A DNA stretch of 33,850 bases from Bacillota bacterium (GTDB taxonomy: Bacteria; Bacillota; Desulfitobacteriia; Desulfitobacteriales; Desulfitobacteriaceae): NCBI GenBank assembly GCA_021811425.1, contig JAJZPA010000014.1, positions 1-33,850 of the forward strand, read 5' to 3'. Shown here one piece after another: positions 16,707 to 25,042 of the stretch. The notes under the pieces are model-generated. The model saw only the letters and a list, made by a program, of their open reading frames with translations. It made no database searches and had not been told where the DNA came from. How positions within the stretch are numbered: position 1 is the first letter of the stretch; each line of letters opens with the position of its first letter. Position numbers and translations under genes: made by a program.

Positions 16707-18391
16707 AGTTTGAGCACCCCCCAGCTCTTAGTGATTTCCTCCTTTTTGTCATCCTTTTTGTCTGGTTTAGCCTGTTGGATAGGTTGGTTATCTCCAGGGT
16801 TTTGATTCTGGTCAGGGTTTTGTGCTTGTTGTTTCTGTGCCTCCGCCTGCATTTTGAGCTTATAAATCTCAAGTAAAGCTGTATTGGCCGGCAATTCCCC
16901 TATACCCATAGGGAGAGGATCGGCATTATCCATAGCCTTCCTCACTTCGTCCACGGTTGCGTAGTTTGTAGCTTTCTTGACCGCCAGCTCAATCTTCTTC
17001 GCTTCGTCCTCTTTCTTTAATCCCTGCCAAACCATCTTTAAGTCTGAGTAACGGGGTTTGATAAGGATTTTGGTTAGCCAGTCGGCCATGTTCTGGAGAA
17101 GCGAATGGAAGCCCTCTTCTTGGGCTTGAGAAATGACATCGTCCTGGTTCCCCTCAAAGAGATAATTCCCGCCGCCCTTATCAATTGCAAAGTTGATGGT
17201 TGTGGGGTTCATGCGGAATGCCGCTGTTTTGAGGTTTACAATGAATCTAAGCATTTCGGAGAAGAGCATGTCTTTTGGGGTATCACGAAGCTTTGTAACC
17301 TCCGCCCTGAATTCTGGATCTGCGGGAATCACAGCTAACCTCTGCCAACTAGCCGGCCCTGCTTCGCCATACATTTCTCGCTTGAAGGCTTCGAGTCCAT
17401 TTGGATCATAGTCGCCAAACAAAGTCAAAAGGGATTCTGGATAATTCGTCCGGAATAACTCTTGGTTATACTGCCAGGCATTGACCCATGCTGCCGTAAT
17501 GTCTAAGCTCCTTTGAAACAGACTTCCACCGCCATAGGGCAGCTTGTTTGTTACAATCGAGGGGTTAGTGATATTGACAGACATCTCGTCTTCTGTCCAG
17601 CCGGCAACGATTCTGCCGTCGATTTCCTGGACATATGCCGCCTTGGTCAGGTCTACGCCCGCCGGGTTGAACTCTTGATCTTCGCTTGCCCTTTTACCCG
17701 CCCAGTCTAAGGATTCGCGCAAGGCAGAAGGCATGTAGCGTAGATCTTCAAACTGCATATCTTGCCGGTAGTCGGACATGTGTTTTTGGATCCAAGGGTA
17801 GAGAATGGCTGCGCGAGGCATTACCGTATCCCCTGCGACAAGATGGTATCCGGCCGGTCTTCCAGTGCGATCACGAAAGATTATCATTGACTTGCGATCG
17901 ACGATCAATTCTTCTTCTGTGGACGTGACCATAAAGTCCCTAAACCCATTGGGGTGAATATGTGGATTGGGATGCAGAATGATTTCTTCGATTTCTCGGC
18001 ATCTTTTTTTAATGTCATCCGTCTCTTGAAACTCCGGATTGTCGTGCTCCTCGTGAACCACCTTAAAGCCAACTTGGGTTTGCGGATCGGTGCACCGTTG
18101 TGCCACCTGCCGGACTTGCATTAGCCGGGCCCCAACGATAATCTGATCAATGGCGCTTCTGGCATACGCATCCCGGAGAAATGAGTAGCTTACTTCATCG
18201 GCCGGCTTTTCAACGGCCCCGGACATCGAGAGTCCGGTCATCCGGTTCCAATCCGAGAAGAACTGCCCATACATCGCCCGGCGGCGTTCACGCGTGAGTT
18301 CCCGAGCTTTACGAATCTCGTCAAGTTGTTTATCTATCGTCTCTTTCGGCACCAGTAGCTGGCTGCCGGGTAGAGGTGCGAAGTTTTCCAT
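16703..18391 (-). CDS. Phage portal protein
   Basis: 562 aa; 'DRKSMIIFRDRTGRPAGYHLVAGDTVMPR', 'SLDITAAWVNAWQYNQELFRTNYPESLLTLFGDYDPNGLEAFKREMYG', 'TTINFAID' portal-type; sits before MuF. Confidence 0.8.
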   Translation of the reverse strand: MENFAPLPGSQLLVPKETIDKQLDEIRKARELTRERRRAMYGQFFSDWNRMTGLSMSGAVEKPADEVSYSFLRDAYARSAIDQIIVGARLMQVRQVAQRCTDPQTQVGFKVVHEEHDNPEFQETDDIKKRCREIEEIILHPNPHIHPNGFRDFMVTSTEEELIVDRKSMIIFRDRTGRPAGYHLVAGDTVMPRAAILYPWIQKHMSDYRQDMQFEDLRYMPSALRESLDWAGKRASEDQEFNPAGVDLTKAAYVQEIDGRIVAGWTEDEMSVNITNPSIVTNKLPYGGGSLFQRSLDITAAWVNAWQYNQELFRTNYPESLLTLFGDYDPNGLEAFKREMYGEAGPASWQRLAVIPADPEFRAEVTKLRDTPKDMLFSEMLRFIVNLKTAAFRMNPTTINFAIDKGGGNYLFEGNQDDVISQAQEEGFHSLLQNMADWLTKILIKPRYSDLKMVWQGLKKEDEAKKIELAVKKATNYATVDEVRKAMDNADPLPMGIGELPANTALLEIYKLKMQAEAQKQQAQNPDQNQNPGDNQPIQQAKPDKKDDKKEEITKSWGVLKL

Positions 18392-18411
18392 TCTTTCACC
18401 CGCTTTTGAGC

Positions 18412-18457
18412 AAAATAAAAAGCCCGCTAGCTAGACAATTTACTAACCAACGGGCTT
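18412..18457 (-). terminator. Rho-independent terminator between com-like gene and portal
   Basis: Minus-strand AAGCCCGTTGGTTAGTAAATTGTCTAGCTAGCGGGCTTTTTATTTTG: extended stem (GCCCG/CGGGC plus GGTTAG/CTAGCT with wobble) followed by TTTTTATTTT. Confidence 0.75.
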
Positions 18458-18468
18458 GCGAGAAGCGC

Positions 18469-18606
18469 TTACTTATTCAGATTGATTATTCCCTTTGAGG
18501 TAACCACTACATGAGTTTCGTTCTTACATTTTGGACATGTTTTTTTAACTTCGCCAGAGGCTTCAAGGAGGACTTTACCACAGTTCGAGCAGCGAATTAT
18601 CTCCAT
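18469..18606 (-). CDS. Com-like zinc finger protein (orphan)
   Basis: Hand-translated, absent from ORF track: MEIIRCSNCGKVLLEASGEVKKTCPKCKNETHVVVTSKGIINLNK* (45 aa); CxxC...CxxC pattern as in Mu Com. Confidence 0.8.
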   Translation of the reverse strand: MEIIRCSNCGKVLLEASGEVKKTCPKCKNETHVVVTSKGIINLNK

Positions 18607-18610
18607 ATCA

Positions 18611-19030
18611 TCAGCCCTTTCTCAGAACTTCTTTCACGGCTTCCCAAAGAGCGTCGATGAGTTCTTTGCCCCGAAAACTGCCTAACCCCTGTTGGAAAAC
18701 ATCGTACTCTATCCATGTCTGTAACCCACTCGGGAGATGTTTATTTATGTGAAGAGTTGGATATTCGCTTTCGAGTAGTTCAATGCACTGGCCGACTGAA
18801 AGTAGAGGAAGGCAAAGTTCCTTTAATCCCGAGAACCACTCATCCAGGGGGCCGAATCCACAGTGATCGCCAACGCAACATTCCTTCTGGTGATTAACCA
18901 GTAATTCCTCAGAATCTACTGCTGCTGGTTTCCACCAATCCCCTTCTTTTGGATTCCAGCCCTTTCTGAGATTCTCCTGCTGTTGCGGTGTCAACTGTTT
19001 AAGTTGCTCAACATTTATCCTCTGTTTCAT
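18611..19030 (-). CDS. Hypothetical phage protein
   Basis: 139 aa 'LTPQQQENLRKGWNPKEGDWW...'; overlaps upstream gene by 4 nt. Confidence 0.6.
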   Translation of the reverse strand: MKQRINVEQLKQLTPQQQENLRKGWNPKEGDWWKPAAVDSEELLVNHQKECCVGDHCGFGPLDEWFSGLKELCLPLLSVGQCIELLESEYPTLHINKHLPSGLQTWIEYDVFQQGLGSFRGKELIDALWEAVKEVLRKG

Positions 19031-19308
19031 CTTTCAACCTCACGAACAACGCAAGCCAACACAAGATCCCTTGTCATGCCAGTTGGAACTTCTGCTTCAG
19101 CAAAAATAATAGCCCTATCCTTGTTAATAAGGCCTAAGTCTAGTAACTTATCCAGCGTTTCGTGATATAGTCGTCTGCGTTCTCTTTCGAAAATATCGCG
19201 CTTTGTCGAAAATACTAAGGGTTGTTCAATGCTCGCTTGACACGTTAAGACTTGAACCACTTCTCCTTTAAGGCATAACGCGGGCCTAATCGTTTTTTCC
19301 TCTTGCAT
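19027..19308 (-). CDS. Hypothetical protein
   Basis: Start reassigned to MQEEKTIRPALCLKGEVVQV (19308), GGGGGTAAGAAT upstream. Confidence 0.5.
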   Translation of the reverse strand: MQEEKTIRPALCLKGEVVQVLTCQASIEQPLVFSTKRDIFERERRRLYHETLDKLLDLGLINKDRAIIFAEAEVPTGMTRDLVLACVVREVER

Positions 19309-19312
19309 ATTC

Positions 19313-19591
19313 TTACCCCCACACAATTCCTTCACCTTTGCAAGCATGGCACCGTATCGATCCTTTTCCCCATTCAATCGCCACTATTCCTCCGCCCGCG
19401 CATACCGGGCATTTATAGGGTTTCTTGCCTTGTTGTGGGGAAATCGTATTGGCAATAATGGCAACGTTCCCTGCAAGGTTGCTCAAACCTTTTTCTAATG
19501 TCTCAATTCTGAATGCATGGTTGCCAAGGTTGTTGCGGATTTGTCTTTCCATCTCCAACTGTTTCAACGCATCCGTTAATGAATCACTCAT
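19313..19591 (-). CDS. Small protein with zinc-ribbon-like motif
   Basis: 'YKCPVCAGGGIVAIEWGKGSIRCHACKGEGIVWG' (DnaJ-type CxxCxGxG-like); start reassigned to MSDSLTDALKQLE. Confidence 0.55.
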   Translation of the reverse strand: MSDSLTDALKQLEMERQIRNNLGNHAFRIETLEKGLSNLAGNVAIIANTISPQQGKKPYKCPVCAGGGIVAIEWGKGSIRCHACKGEGIVWG

Positions 19592-19678
19592 TGATATCCT
19601 CCGTTCAATCTTTTTAAGGTAAATTGGACGCATGTTACACCTCAAAATGATCCGCTGAATTTTGAATGTAATTCTTTC

Positions 19679-19864
19679 TTACTTCCACATCTCCCCGAGC
19701 CGTTCTTCCGGGATTTCATTCCCTTCTTGGTCCACATAACTTTTACTCTTTCCCAGATTTTCTTCGGCCAAAGCAAAGTTCGGACATTCCTTACATCCCA
19801 TCGTCAGCCGGCAACCCTTGTCTTGCCTTTGTCTGATTGTCAGTTTGCATGATGCAAAACTCAT
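19679..19864 (-). CDS. Small Cys-containing hypothetical protein
   Basis: MSFASCKLTIRQRQDKGCRLTMGCKECPNFALAEENLGKSK...; start reassigned to 19864, overlapping the preceding stop. Confidence 0.5.
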   Translation of the reverse strand: MSFASCKLTIRQRQDKGCRLTMGCKECPNFALAEENLGKSKSYVDQEGNEIPEERLGEMWK

Positions 19865-20109
19865 AATTCCGTCCTCCTTGGCTGTAGTTTCTTCGTTTCT
19901 ACAGGTTTGTCCACCAGTCCCCGGCACTCCGGACAGATAACCGCTGCTGTTTGGTGCATTCCGCTTCTGAGATTTCCCAGATAACGTTTTCCACCATCGA
20001 ATTCTTTACTGCATCGATTACAGGTGTAGGGGGTGTACGTGTCATATTCTTGCCAGAGTACATAAGGGAATTGATGGGGTTTTCCTCCGCCTTCAAAAAA
20101 TCTAGGCAT
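19861..20109 (-). CDS. Small zinc-ribbon-like protein
   Basis: 'YTCNRCSKEFDGGKRYLGNLRSGMHQTAAVICPECRGLVD': CxxC...CxxC. Confidence 0.5.
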   Translation of the reverse strand: MPRFFEGGGKPHQFPYVLWQEYDTYTPYTCNRCSKEFDGGKRYLGNLRSGMHQTAAVICPECRGLVDKPVETKKLQPRRTEL

Positions 20110-20365
20110 CTGTTTCCACCGAATTCCCGGGTTGCTTTTCTTCCAGAAATTTCAGCTCTTCTCTCGTGGCTTCGTCCATCATCTCATCTGTAGCACCAAG
20201 TTTCTTCAATACACGAGTTAATACCGCATTTGCGATAGCCAACCGGGTTAATGCATCTTCGTGCTCCATAAGGATAGCTGAGAACATTTCGGCGTTTTTT
20301 ACGATGAACTCAGCGTCGCGGGTCATCTTCCGGTTTTGGTCCCGCCTCTCGTGCCGTGTCTCCAT
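20102..20365 (-). CDS. Hypothetical protein overlapping terL 3' end
   Basis: 87 aa; AAAGGAGATC ribosome-binding site lies inside terL coding sequence. Confidence 0.5.
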   Translation of the reverse strand: METRHERRDQNRKMTRDAEFIVKNAEMFSAILMEHEDALTRLAIANAVLTRVLKKLGATDEMMDEATREELKFLEEKQPGNSVETDA

Positions 20366-21920
20366 CTAATGATCTCCTTTCAAAAAATCTTTTCATCCCT
20401 TTACGTGCTCCGACATCGATGGCAATATCTAAAGCGTCGGCAACATCGTCATGTGTCATCTTGGGTGAGAAGGTAACAAGTTGTTCATAGAGCTTCCGCA
20501 TCTTCGGGTGGATCCTCACGTTCGGCAGCCGGTCCATATCAATCCAGCCTTCTTCGTTTGGAAGAGAGGACCTAAGATATAACCCTCCTGCTTCTACAAA
20601 GGGAACGTTTCTTGTGATCCGGCTGTATTTGTCGGCTGTATTAGTTATCGCTCTAACTTTGATAATCGGGTGTCCCGGATGTGTGCGGTGCCATTTCTTA
20701 ACTTCCGCGACAAGATATTTCTGGCCGCCATTATCCTCCATGCCGATTTGTTCCGGCACCCAGTCTAAATAGTTTTCTGCGATTAGGTTAGCTTGGTCGC
20801 CTGGATCGAACTGATCCGCTATGACGTCGAAAACTAAAACCTCAAAGGCTGGAGTTACAGCAATAGTCAGGTTAACAAAATCATCAGAGTATGTTTTCTC
20901 GGTGGTGGCCGGATCTACGCCTTGGTATATCTTTAAAGGTTGGCCTCTAAAGTACCAGGCATCGTTTTCGAAGGTGATATCCTTTTTGGTGTACCACTGG
21001 ATCCATGGGGCCTTGAACGCACCACCCTCTAAGGCTTGCGGTTTTTGTTGGTAGAGACTCGTAAATTCCCGGCTGCCGATGGATACTCTGATGGATTGTA
21101 GTTTTGCTAAGTTGAACCTTTCCGGCCATAGGGGCTCTCCAAGCTTGCGGCCGAGAACGTCGTGTTGTTCCGCTATAGCCGGGAAGCTTACGATATCCCA
21201 TTGTTCTCCGTCGGATTGTTCCATGGCTTTAATTAAGCGTCCCGCCAGGTCATCCTCATGCCAACGAGTTAAGATTAATATAATGGCTCCGTCGGGCTCT
21301 AAACGTGTATAAGCGGTTGAAGTGTACCAATCCCATACTTTATTCCGGATAGTTTGGCTGTTGGCTTCTTCTCGGTCCTTATGTGGATCGTCTATCAGAA
21401 GAATGTCGCAGCCCTTTCCTGTAAGCGATCCTCCCACGCCTGTGGCTACCATGCCGCCAATATGACCTTCTAGACTCCAGTTATCTACAGCGGAAGATTT
21501 CGAGGACACTTTAATATCAAACAGCTCTTGCCCATATTCAACAATCTTATCGCGGGATTGTCTGCTAAATGTTTCGGCAAGGCTTGAGCTGTAGGAAGTT
21601 GTTGCTATACGCTTTTCAGGGTTGCGCCCGAGAACCCAGGCTGGAAAATGAACTGAGGCCGACTGACTTTTAAAATGGCGCGGTGGTTCAAAGATCATCA
21701 ATCGCTTGATTTCGCCTCGCTCCACGGCCATGAGTTTTTCAGTCACGTATCTAACATGTCGAGAGTCCCATGCATACGCCTGTTTGGGTGAAACATAATG
21801 CATGAATCCTCTTAGGTTTGCTCTAGCCGCTCCGACTCTCCACTCGTGATCCGAAAATGTTGTCGACAAGTTCCGGGTGCTCCGAGATGATCGTTTGCGT
21901 GATGTTGTAGTTTTGCTCAT
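20310..21920 (-). CDS. terL: Terminase large subunit
   Basis: 536 aa; Walker-A-like 'FEPPRHFKSQ', Walker-B-like 'ILLIDDPHKDREEANS', 'LILTRWHEDDLAGRL', nuclease-region 'YQGVDPATTEKTYSDDFVNLTIAV'. Confidence 0.92.
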   Translation of the reverse strand: MSKTTTSRKRSSRSTRNLSTTFSDHEWRVGAARANLRGFMHYVSPKQAYAWDSRHVRYVTEKLMAVERGEIKRLMIFEPPRHFKSQSASVHFPAWVLGRNPEKRIATTSYSSSLAETFSRQSRDKIVEYGQELFDIKVSSKSSAVDNWSLEGHIGGMVATGVGGSLTGKGCDILLIDDPHKDREEANSQTIRNKVWDWYTSTAYTRLEPDGAIILILTRWHEDDLAGRLIKAMEQSDGEQWDIVSFPAIAEQHDVLGRKLGEPLWPERFNLAKLQSIRVSIGSREFTSLYQQKPQALEGGAFKAPWIQWYTKKDITFENDAWYFRGQPLKIYQGVDPATTEKTYSDDFVNLTIAVTPAFEVLVFDVIADQFDPGDQANLIAENYLDWVPEQIGMEDNGGQKYLVAEVKKWHRTHPGHPIIKVRAITNTADKYSRITRNVPFVEAGGLYLRSSLPNEEGWIDMDRLPNVRIHPKMRKLYEQLVTFSPKMTHDDVADALDIAIDVGARKGMKRFFERRSLDGDTAREAGPKPEDDPRR

Positions 21921-22302
21921 GTGAAGATTTCACCTCGATAGCTCCACCTCCCGGACCGGAAATTTCTTTTCTCTCTGTATACAAACCCTTCATTTCGAAG
22001 AAAAGTTTAATGGCTTGAATGTTACCTCGTCTGACTTGTCTCAGTAAAGCCTTCCACGCTTCGGCAACTTCACCGTTTGTATATTTATCAATTTGTGAAT
22101 TTACATAGTTGACAAACCTCTCGTCTTTCATCCATTTCCATAGTGTGGAAAAGGCAATATCTACCTCTGCGCATTTAGCCTCTTTGCTTCTCTTATCATC
22201 GGGATTCACAAGGAGTTCGGCCATTTTTATTTGTTTTGCATTAGGTACCCAATCCTTGCTTTTTCTTTCGTTTCCCTTTTGGTTTTTCTCCATAATTTTC
22301 AC
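21823..22302 (-). CDS. terS: Terminase small subunit
   Basis: 159 aa; 'NAKQIKMAELLVNPDDKRSKEAKCAEVDIAFSTLWKWMKDERFVNYVNSQI' HTH-like, directly upstream of terL. Confidence 0.8.
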   Translation of the reverse strand: MKIMEKNQKGNERKSKDWVPNAKQIKMAELLVNPDDKRSKEAKCAEVDIAFSTLWKWMKDERFVNYVNSQIDKYTNGEVAEAWKALLRQVRRGNIQAIKLFFEMKGLYTERKEISGPGGGAIEVKSSHEQNYNITQTIISEHPELVDNIFGSRVESRSG

Positions 22303-22870
22303 CCTTTAAAATGTCTGGTGCGTCCTGGCCGAAATCATTCCATTCAAGACCGAATCTCTCCATGATAGTTTTAAAATCTTCTATGTCGTGTTCTTCAATC
22401 TTTAACCCTTTATCACCGATGCCGATGTGTTTCAGCTCGTGCAGCATAAGGATTTTCTTTTGGTTCTCGGTCATGTAGTAGATATTCGGTTCGTAGAAGG
22501 TAACTATAAAATCAAAAGGAAGGTATGCGGTATAAGTTCCGTTCACCTTCCTACAGTCGGCGTTAATTTGCTTCCCCTTGTCGCGCTTTGCTTCATAACT
22601 TCGGACGTAACCAATCTTTACTTCGTAATCCCGAATAATATTTAGTTCCGGCATAGCCTTAATGATTCGTTCCCCGAGTTCTTTTATATCTTCCGCTACT
22701 TCATAATCAACGACCGCCAATTCCATTCTAAGATTTCTGGTTATGCCGGTCTTTTCTTCTGTCCTGAGTTCCGCATAAAGCTTTGTCAAGGTTTCTATCG
22801 CTTCGCATGGTTCTTTATATGGATCTTTGCACGCTTTCCTGCATCTGGCACAAATCAGGCTATTACTCAT
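22241..22870 (-). CDS. Putative phage metallopeptidase
   Basis: HExxH-type 'MLHELKHIGIGD'; N-terminal 'LICARCRKACKDPYKEPC'; start reassigned to MSNSLICARCRK. Confidence 0.65.
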   Translation of the reverse strand: MSNSLICARCRKACKDPYKEPCEAIETLTKLYAELRTEEKTGITRNLRMELAVVDYEVAEDIKELGERIIKAMPELNIIRDYEVKIGYVRSYEAKRDKGKQINADCRKVNGTYTAYLPFDFIVTFYEPNIYYMTENQKKILMLHELKHIGIGDKGLKIEEHDIEDFKTIMERFGLEWNDFGQDAPDILKGENYGEKPKGKRKKKQGLGT

Positions 22871-22936
22871 TTCATCACCTAAAAACACGTTGGAGTCTTT
22901 CTAGCACTCTTTCGCTTATCGCATTATTTCACTGTT

Positions 22937-23080
22937 TCAAAAAATATCCCATTGCATCCGTACTTCTGCGCTGACCCCCGCTTCAATCGCCACCAACCCA
23001 CGCCATTGGCATGTTTTTCGGCAACCCTCACATCCTGCTAGTTTGGTTGGTGTACTGTTAGATGGTTTGTGCAGGCTCAT
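22937..23080 (-). CDS. Cys-containing microprotein
   Basis: Hand-translated: MSLHKPSNSTPTKLAGCEGCRKTCQWRGLVAIEAGVSAEVRMQWDIF*; AAGGAGATGGAAAAAG upstream; overlaps the next ORF. Confidence 0.5.
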   Translation of the reverse strand: MSLHKPSNSTPTKLAGCEGCRKTCQWRGLVAIEAGVSAEVRMQWDIF

Positions 23081-23228
23081 CTTTTTCCATCTCCTTTATT
23101 TGACACCCCTTATGTCCTACCTTATCGCAATCCTTACACCCCGCATATGCGCATAACGACGCTATTTTAGCACAGAGCATACAAACACAACGCGGATTGC
23201 AATCACATCCAAAAATAAGGTAATCCAT
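23058..23228 (-). CDS. Cys-rich microprotein (9 Cys in 56 aa)
   Basis: Hand-translated: MDYLIFGCDCNPRCVCMLCAKIASLCAYAGCKDCDKVGHKGCQIKEMEKDEPAQTI*. Confidence 0.55.
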   Translation of the reverse strand: MDYLIFGCDCNPRCVCMLCAKIASLCAYAGCKDCDKVGHKGCQIKEMEKDEPAQTI

Positions 23229-23253
23229 AATAAACCCTCATTGTAGTCTCAAT

Positions 23254-23349
23254 TTAACCATATACTTTTAGTTGAGCGACCACGTTGATAACTTGCACGA
23301 TGACATTTATCACGTTTACCGCAATTACAATGCCGAAGAATACCTTCAT
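23254..23349 (-). CDS. Hydrophobic 31-aa microprotein, likely membrane peptide
   Basis: Hand-translated: MKVFFGIVIAVNVINVIVQVINVVAQLKVYG*. Confidence 0.4.
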   Translation of the reverse strand: MKVFFGIVIAVNVINVIVQVINVVAQLKVYG

Positions 23350-23354
23350 CTTAC

Positions 23355-23522
23355 TCACTCTCTTCTAATGTTCAATTCACTTTCCCAAAATCTAACCATT
23401 TGAATGGCTGATGGCTCATAGAATGCCAATAAGTCTGGTTCGTTCTTGAACTCGTCTTTAACGCTTTGTAAATATTGTTTCGCCCCTTCTAGGTATTGCT
23501 GGGCTTCCGTGAGTTCGTTCAT
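23355..23522 (-). CDS. Hypothetical 55-aa protein
   Basis: Hand-translated: MNELTEAQQYLEGAKQYLQSVKDEFKNEPDLLAFYEPSAIQMVRFWESELNIRRE*. Confidence 0.5.
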   Translation of the reverse strand: MNELTEAQQYLEGAKQYLQSVKDEFKNEPDLLAFYEPSAIQMVRFWESELNIRRE

Positions 23523-23550
23523 TTTGATTCCTCTCTCTTAAAATGAGCAT

Positions 23551-23578
23551 GAAAAAAGCACCCTCGGGTGAGAGTGCT
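23551..23578 (-). terminator. Rho-independent terminator after YjcQ-like gene
   Basis: Minus strand AGCACTCTCACCCGAGGGTGCTTTTTTC: hairpin plus T6. Confidence 0.7.
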
Positions 23579-23611
23579 ACTTATTAAAAACATATTCCGA
23601 GTTTTATCCCA

Positions 23612-23878
23612 TCAAGACTTTACCTGATTATTTTCTAAAAACTCAATTCCCCTAATAGTAATCTTAACATTATCTTTCCATGCAAACTGTACCGTATTAC
23701 CTTGCCCTGCCCTAATTACACTTGCACCAAATATTAAGTTATCTTGTTGCATTATTTCTAATATTTCTCCATATTGTTCTAGGTTTAAATTTAGTTCTTC
23801 TTTGCTTGGTACCTTACTTGCTGAATTTAAACTATCTAAAATCTTTAAAATTAATTCTTTTTTGCTCATTGAATTCAC
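23612..23878 (-). CDS. YjcQ-like protein
   Basis: 88 aa; short winged-helix-like 'ELILKILDSLNSASKVPSKEELNLNLEQYGEILEIMQQDNLIFGA...ITIRGIEFLENN'. Confidence 0.6.
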   Translation of the reverse strand: MNSMSKKELILKILDSLNSASKVPSKEELNLNLEQYGEILEIMQQDNLIFGASVIRAGQGNTVQFAWKDNVKITIRGIEFLENNQVKS

Positions 23879-23939
23879 CCCCCTTCTTGCCTATTTCTTC
23901 GACAAAAGGAAGGGATTTCCTGCAACTTATCTGAATTTT

Positions 23940-24278
23940 CTATGCGGTGGTTTTGGTTAATAGTTTTACCTTATCCGGTGGAATATCCTTAAACACTCGC
24001 AGTTGCCAACGTTCCTCCCACTCAGGAGTCCCTTCATCGACAAAAGGCCATCCGGCGTCCGTAGTTTCAATGACTGATAAATCCACCTCAAGTATTGTTA
24101 CGTTGTCCTCGTTTCCCCATGGCAAGGTTGAAACGTATATCCATGGTTCTGGTTTATCCTGCCAGGTTGGCTTACTGTTGACCTTAAGACCGTCGCGAAG
24201 AATACTGCCAACCCTATCATTTGGGGTTGTGTGATACCAGACACAGGTGCCAGATTCATGGTTTATAACATCGTTCAT
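23940..24278 (-). CDS. Putative ART-like (ADP-ribosyltransferase/KptA-like fold) protein
   Basis: 112 aa; 'CVWYHTTPNDRVGSILRDGLKVNSKPTW...PWIYVSTLPWG...ILEVDLSVIE...WQLRVFKDIPPDKVKLL'. Confidence 0.4.
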   Translation of the reverse strand: MNDVINHESGTCVWYHTTPNDRVGSILRDGLKVNSKPTWQDKPEPWIYVSTLPWGNEDNVTILEVDLSVIETTDAGWPFVDEGTPEWEERWQLRVFKDIPPDKVKLLTKTTA

Positions 24279-24567
24279 CTTTCAACCTCTGTCTGATACC
24301 TCGATATGGGATGGTTTCGGGAACTATTTTAAAGACAATCTCCTCGCTATCCGAATTATATGTAACGTCATAATATGGAGCCTCTTGTTCTTCTTGAATT
24401 TCCTCAAAGTGTTTACTTATCGCGCAGTATTCTATTGCGTCAATATGGAGCATTTGCTCTGCTCTGACTGGGATCACTTGTGCAAATGCCTTTTGTATTG
24501 CATCAGGATTCTTTTCAATTAGTTCATTGCTTATTCTAAACCTACCTATTCTTTTGGTAGTGCCCAT
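24256..24567 (-). CDS. Hypothetical protein overlapping the ART-like gene
   Basis: 103 aa ORF, 23-nt overlap with the following gene. Confidence 0.5.
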   Translation of the reverse strand: MGTTKRIGRFRISNELIEKNPDAIQKAFAQVIPVRAEQMLHIDAIEYCAISKHFEEIQEEQEAPYYDVTYNSDSEEIVFKIVPETIPYRGIRQRLKDERCYKP

Positions 24568-24581
24568 GATTTCATCCCCCG

Positions 24582-24683
24582 TTATTTAACTCTCGTGAGC
24601 CTCGGTTTTCTTTCTTGCCTAAGCTTCTCTCGCGCGGCTTCCAATGCAATAGCTAGTCCTTCCTCTACCTCAGGAGTGCTCAT
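24582..24683 (-). CDS. 33-aa microprotein
   Basis: Hand-translated: MSTPEVEEGLAIALEAAREKLRQERKPRLTRVK*. Confidence 0.35.
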   Translation of the reverse strand: MSTPEVEEGLAIALEAAREKLRQERKPRLTRVK

Positions 24684-24825
24684 CCCCTGCCATTGGAGCT
24701 GCCATTTTCCTTTTTTCCAGATACAACTCAATCCCCGGTTTCATTTGTGGGGTATTCTTTTTAGGAATTAACTCGATGATGATAGTCAAAACAATTATTC
24801 CGCATATAACAAAGAAGCCTATCAT
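24670..24825 (-). CDS. 51-aa single-TM microprotein
   Basis: Hand-translated: MIGFFVICGIIVLTIIIELIPKKNTPQMKPGIELYLEKRKMAAPMAGDEHS*. Confidence 0.5.
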   Translation of the reverse strand: MIGFFVICGIIVLTIIIELIPKKNTPQMKPGIELYLEKRKMAAPMAGDEHS

Positions 24826-24956
24826 ACTTTTTCTCCAGGCCACCGTATTCCCCGGTTCTGCCTCATCATTAAATCCAATACTTTAAACCTATTAGTATCC
24901 TCATATTTTACCGATGGAGGTTTCTGTGGTTCTTTTTTAGGCTTTACTTTTTCCAT
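24822..24956 (-). CDS. 44-aa microprotein
   Basis: Hand-translated: MEKVKPKKEPQKPPSVKYEDTNRFKVLDLMMRQNRGIRWPGEKV*; 4-nt overlap with the next ORF. Confidence 0.45.
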   Translation of the reverse strand: MEKVKPKKEPQKPPSVKYEDTNRFKVLDLMMRQNRGIRWPGEKV

Positions 24957-25018
24957 CCCTGAACCTTCCTGCTTTCTTTTAATTGAGTTAGGTTTTTCTC
25001 TGAGGGCAATAAAGAGTT

Positions 25019-25042
25019 GAGGCCCGGTTTTATCCAGGCCTC
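25019..25042 (-). terminator. Strong hairpin, possible terminator
   Basis: Minus strand GAGGCCTGG-ATAAAA-CCGGGCCTC (9-bp stem with one wobble), followed by AACTCTTTATT; T-tract is weak. Confidence 0.45.

Noticed and set aside
16666-16872. 68-aa alternative-frame ORF over portal C-terminus (RRRHRNNKHKTLTRIK...)
   Set aside because: Basic composition results from shifted reading of the Q/N/K-rich portal tail.
20947-21201. 84-aa alternative-frame ORF within terL
   Set aside because: Nested in a confident CDS without initiation signals.
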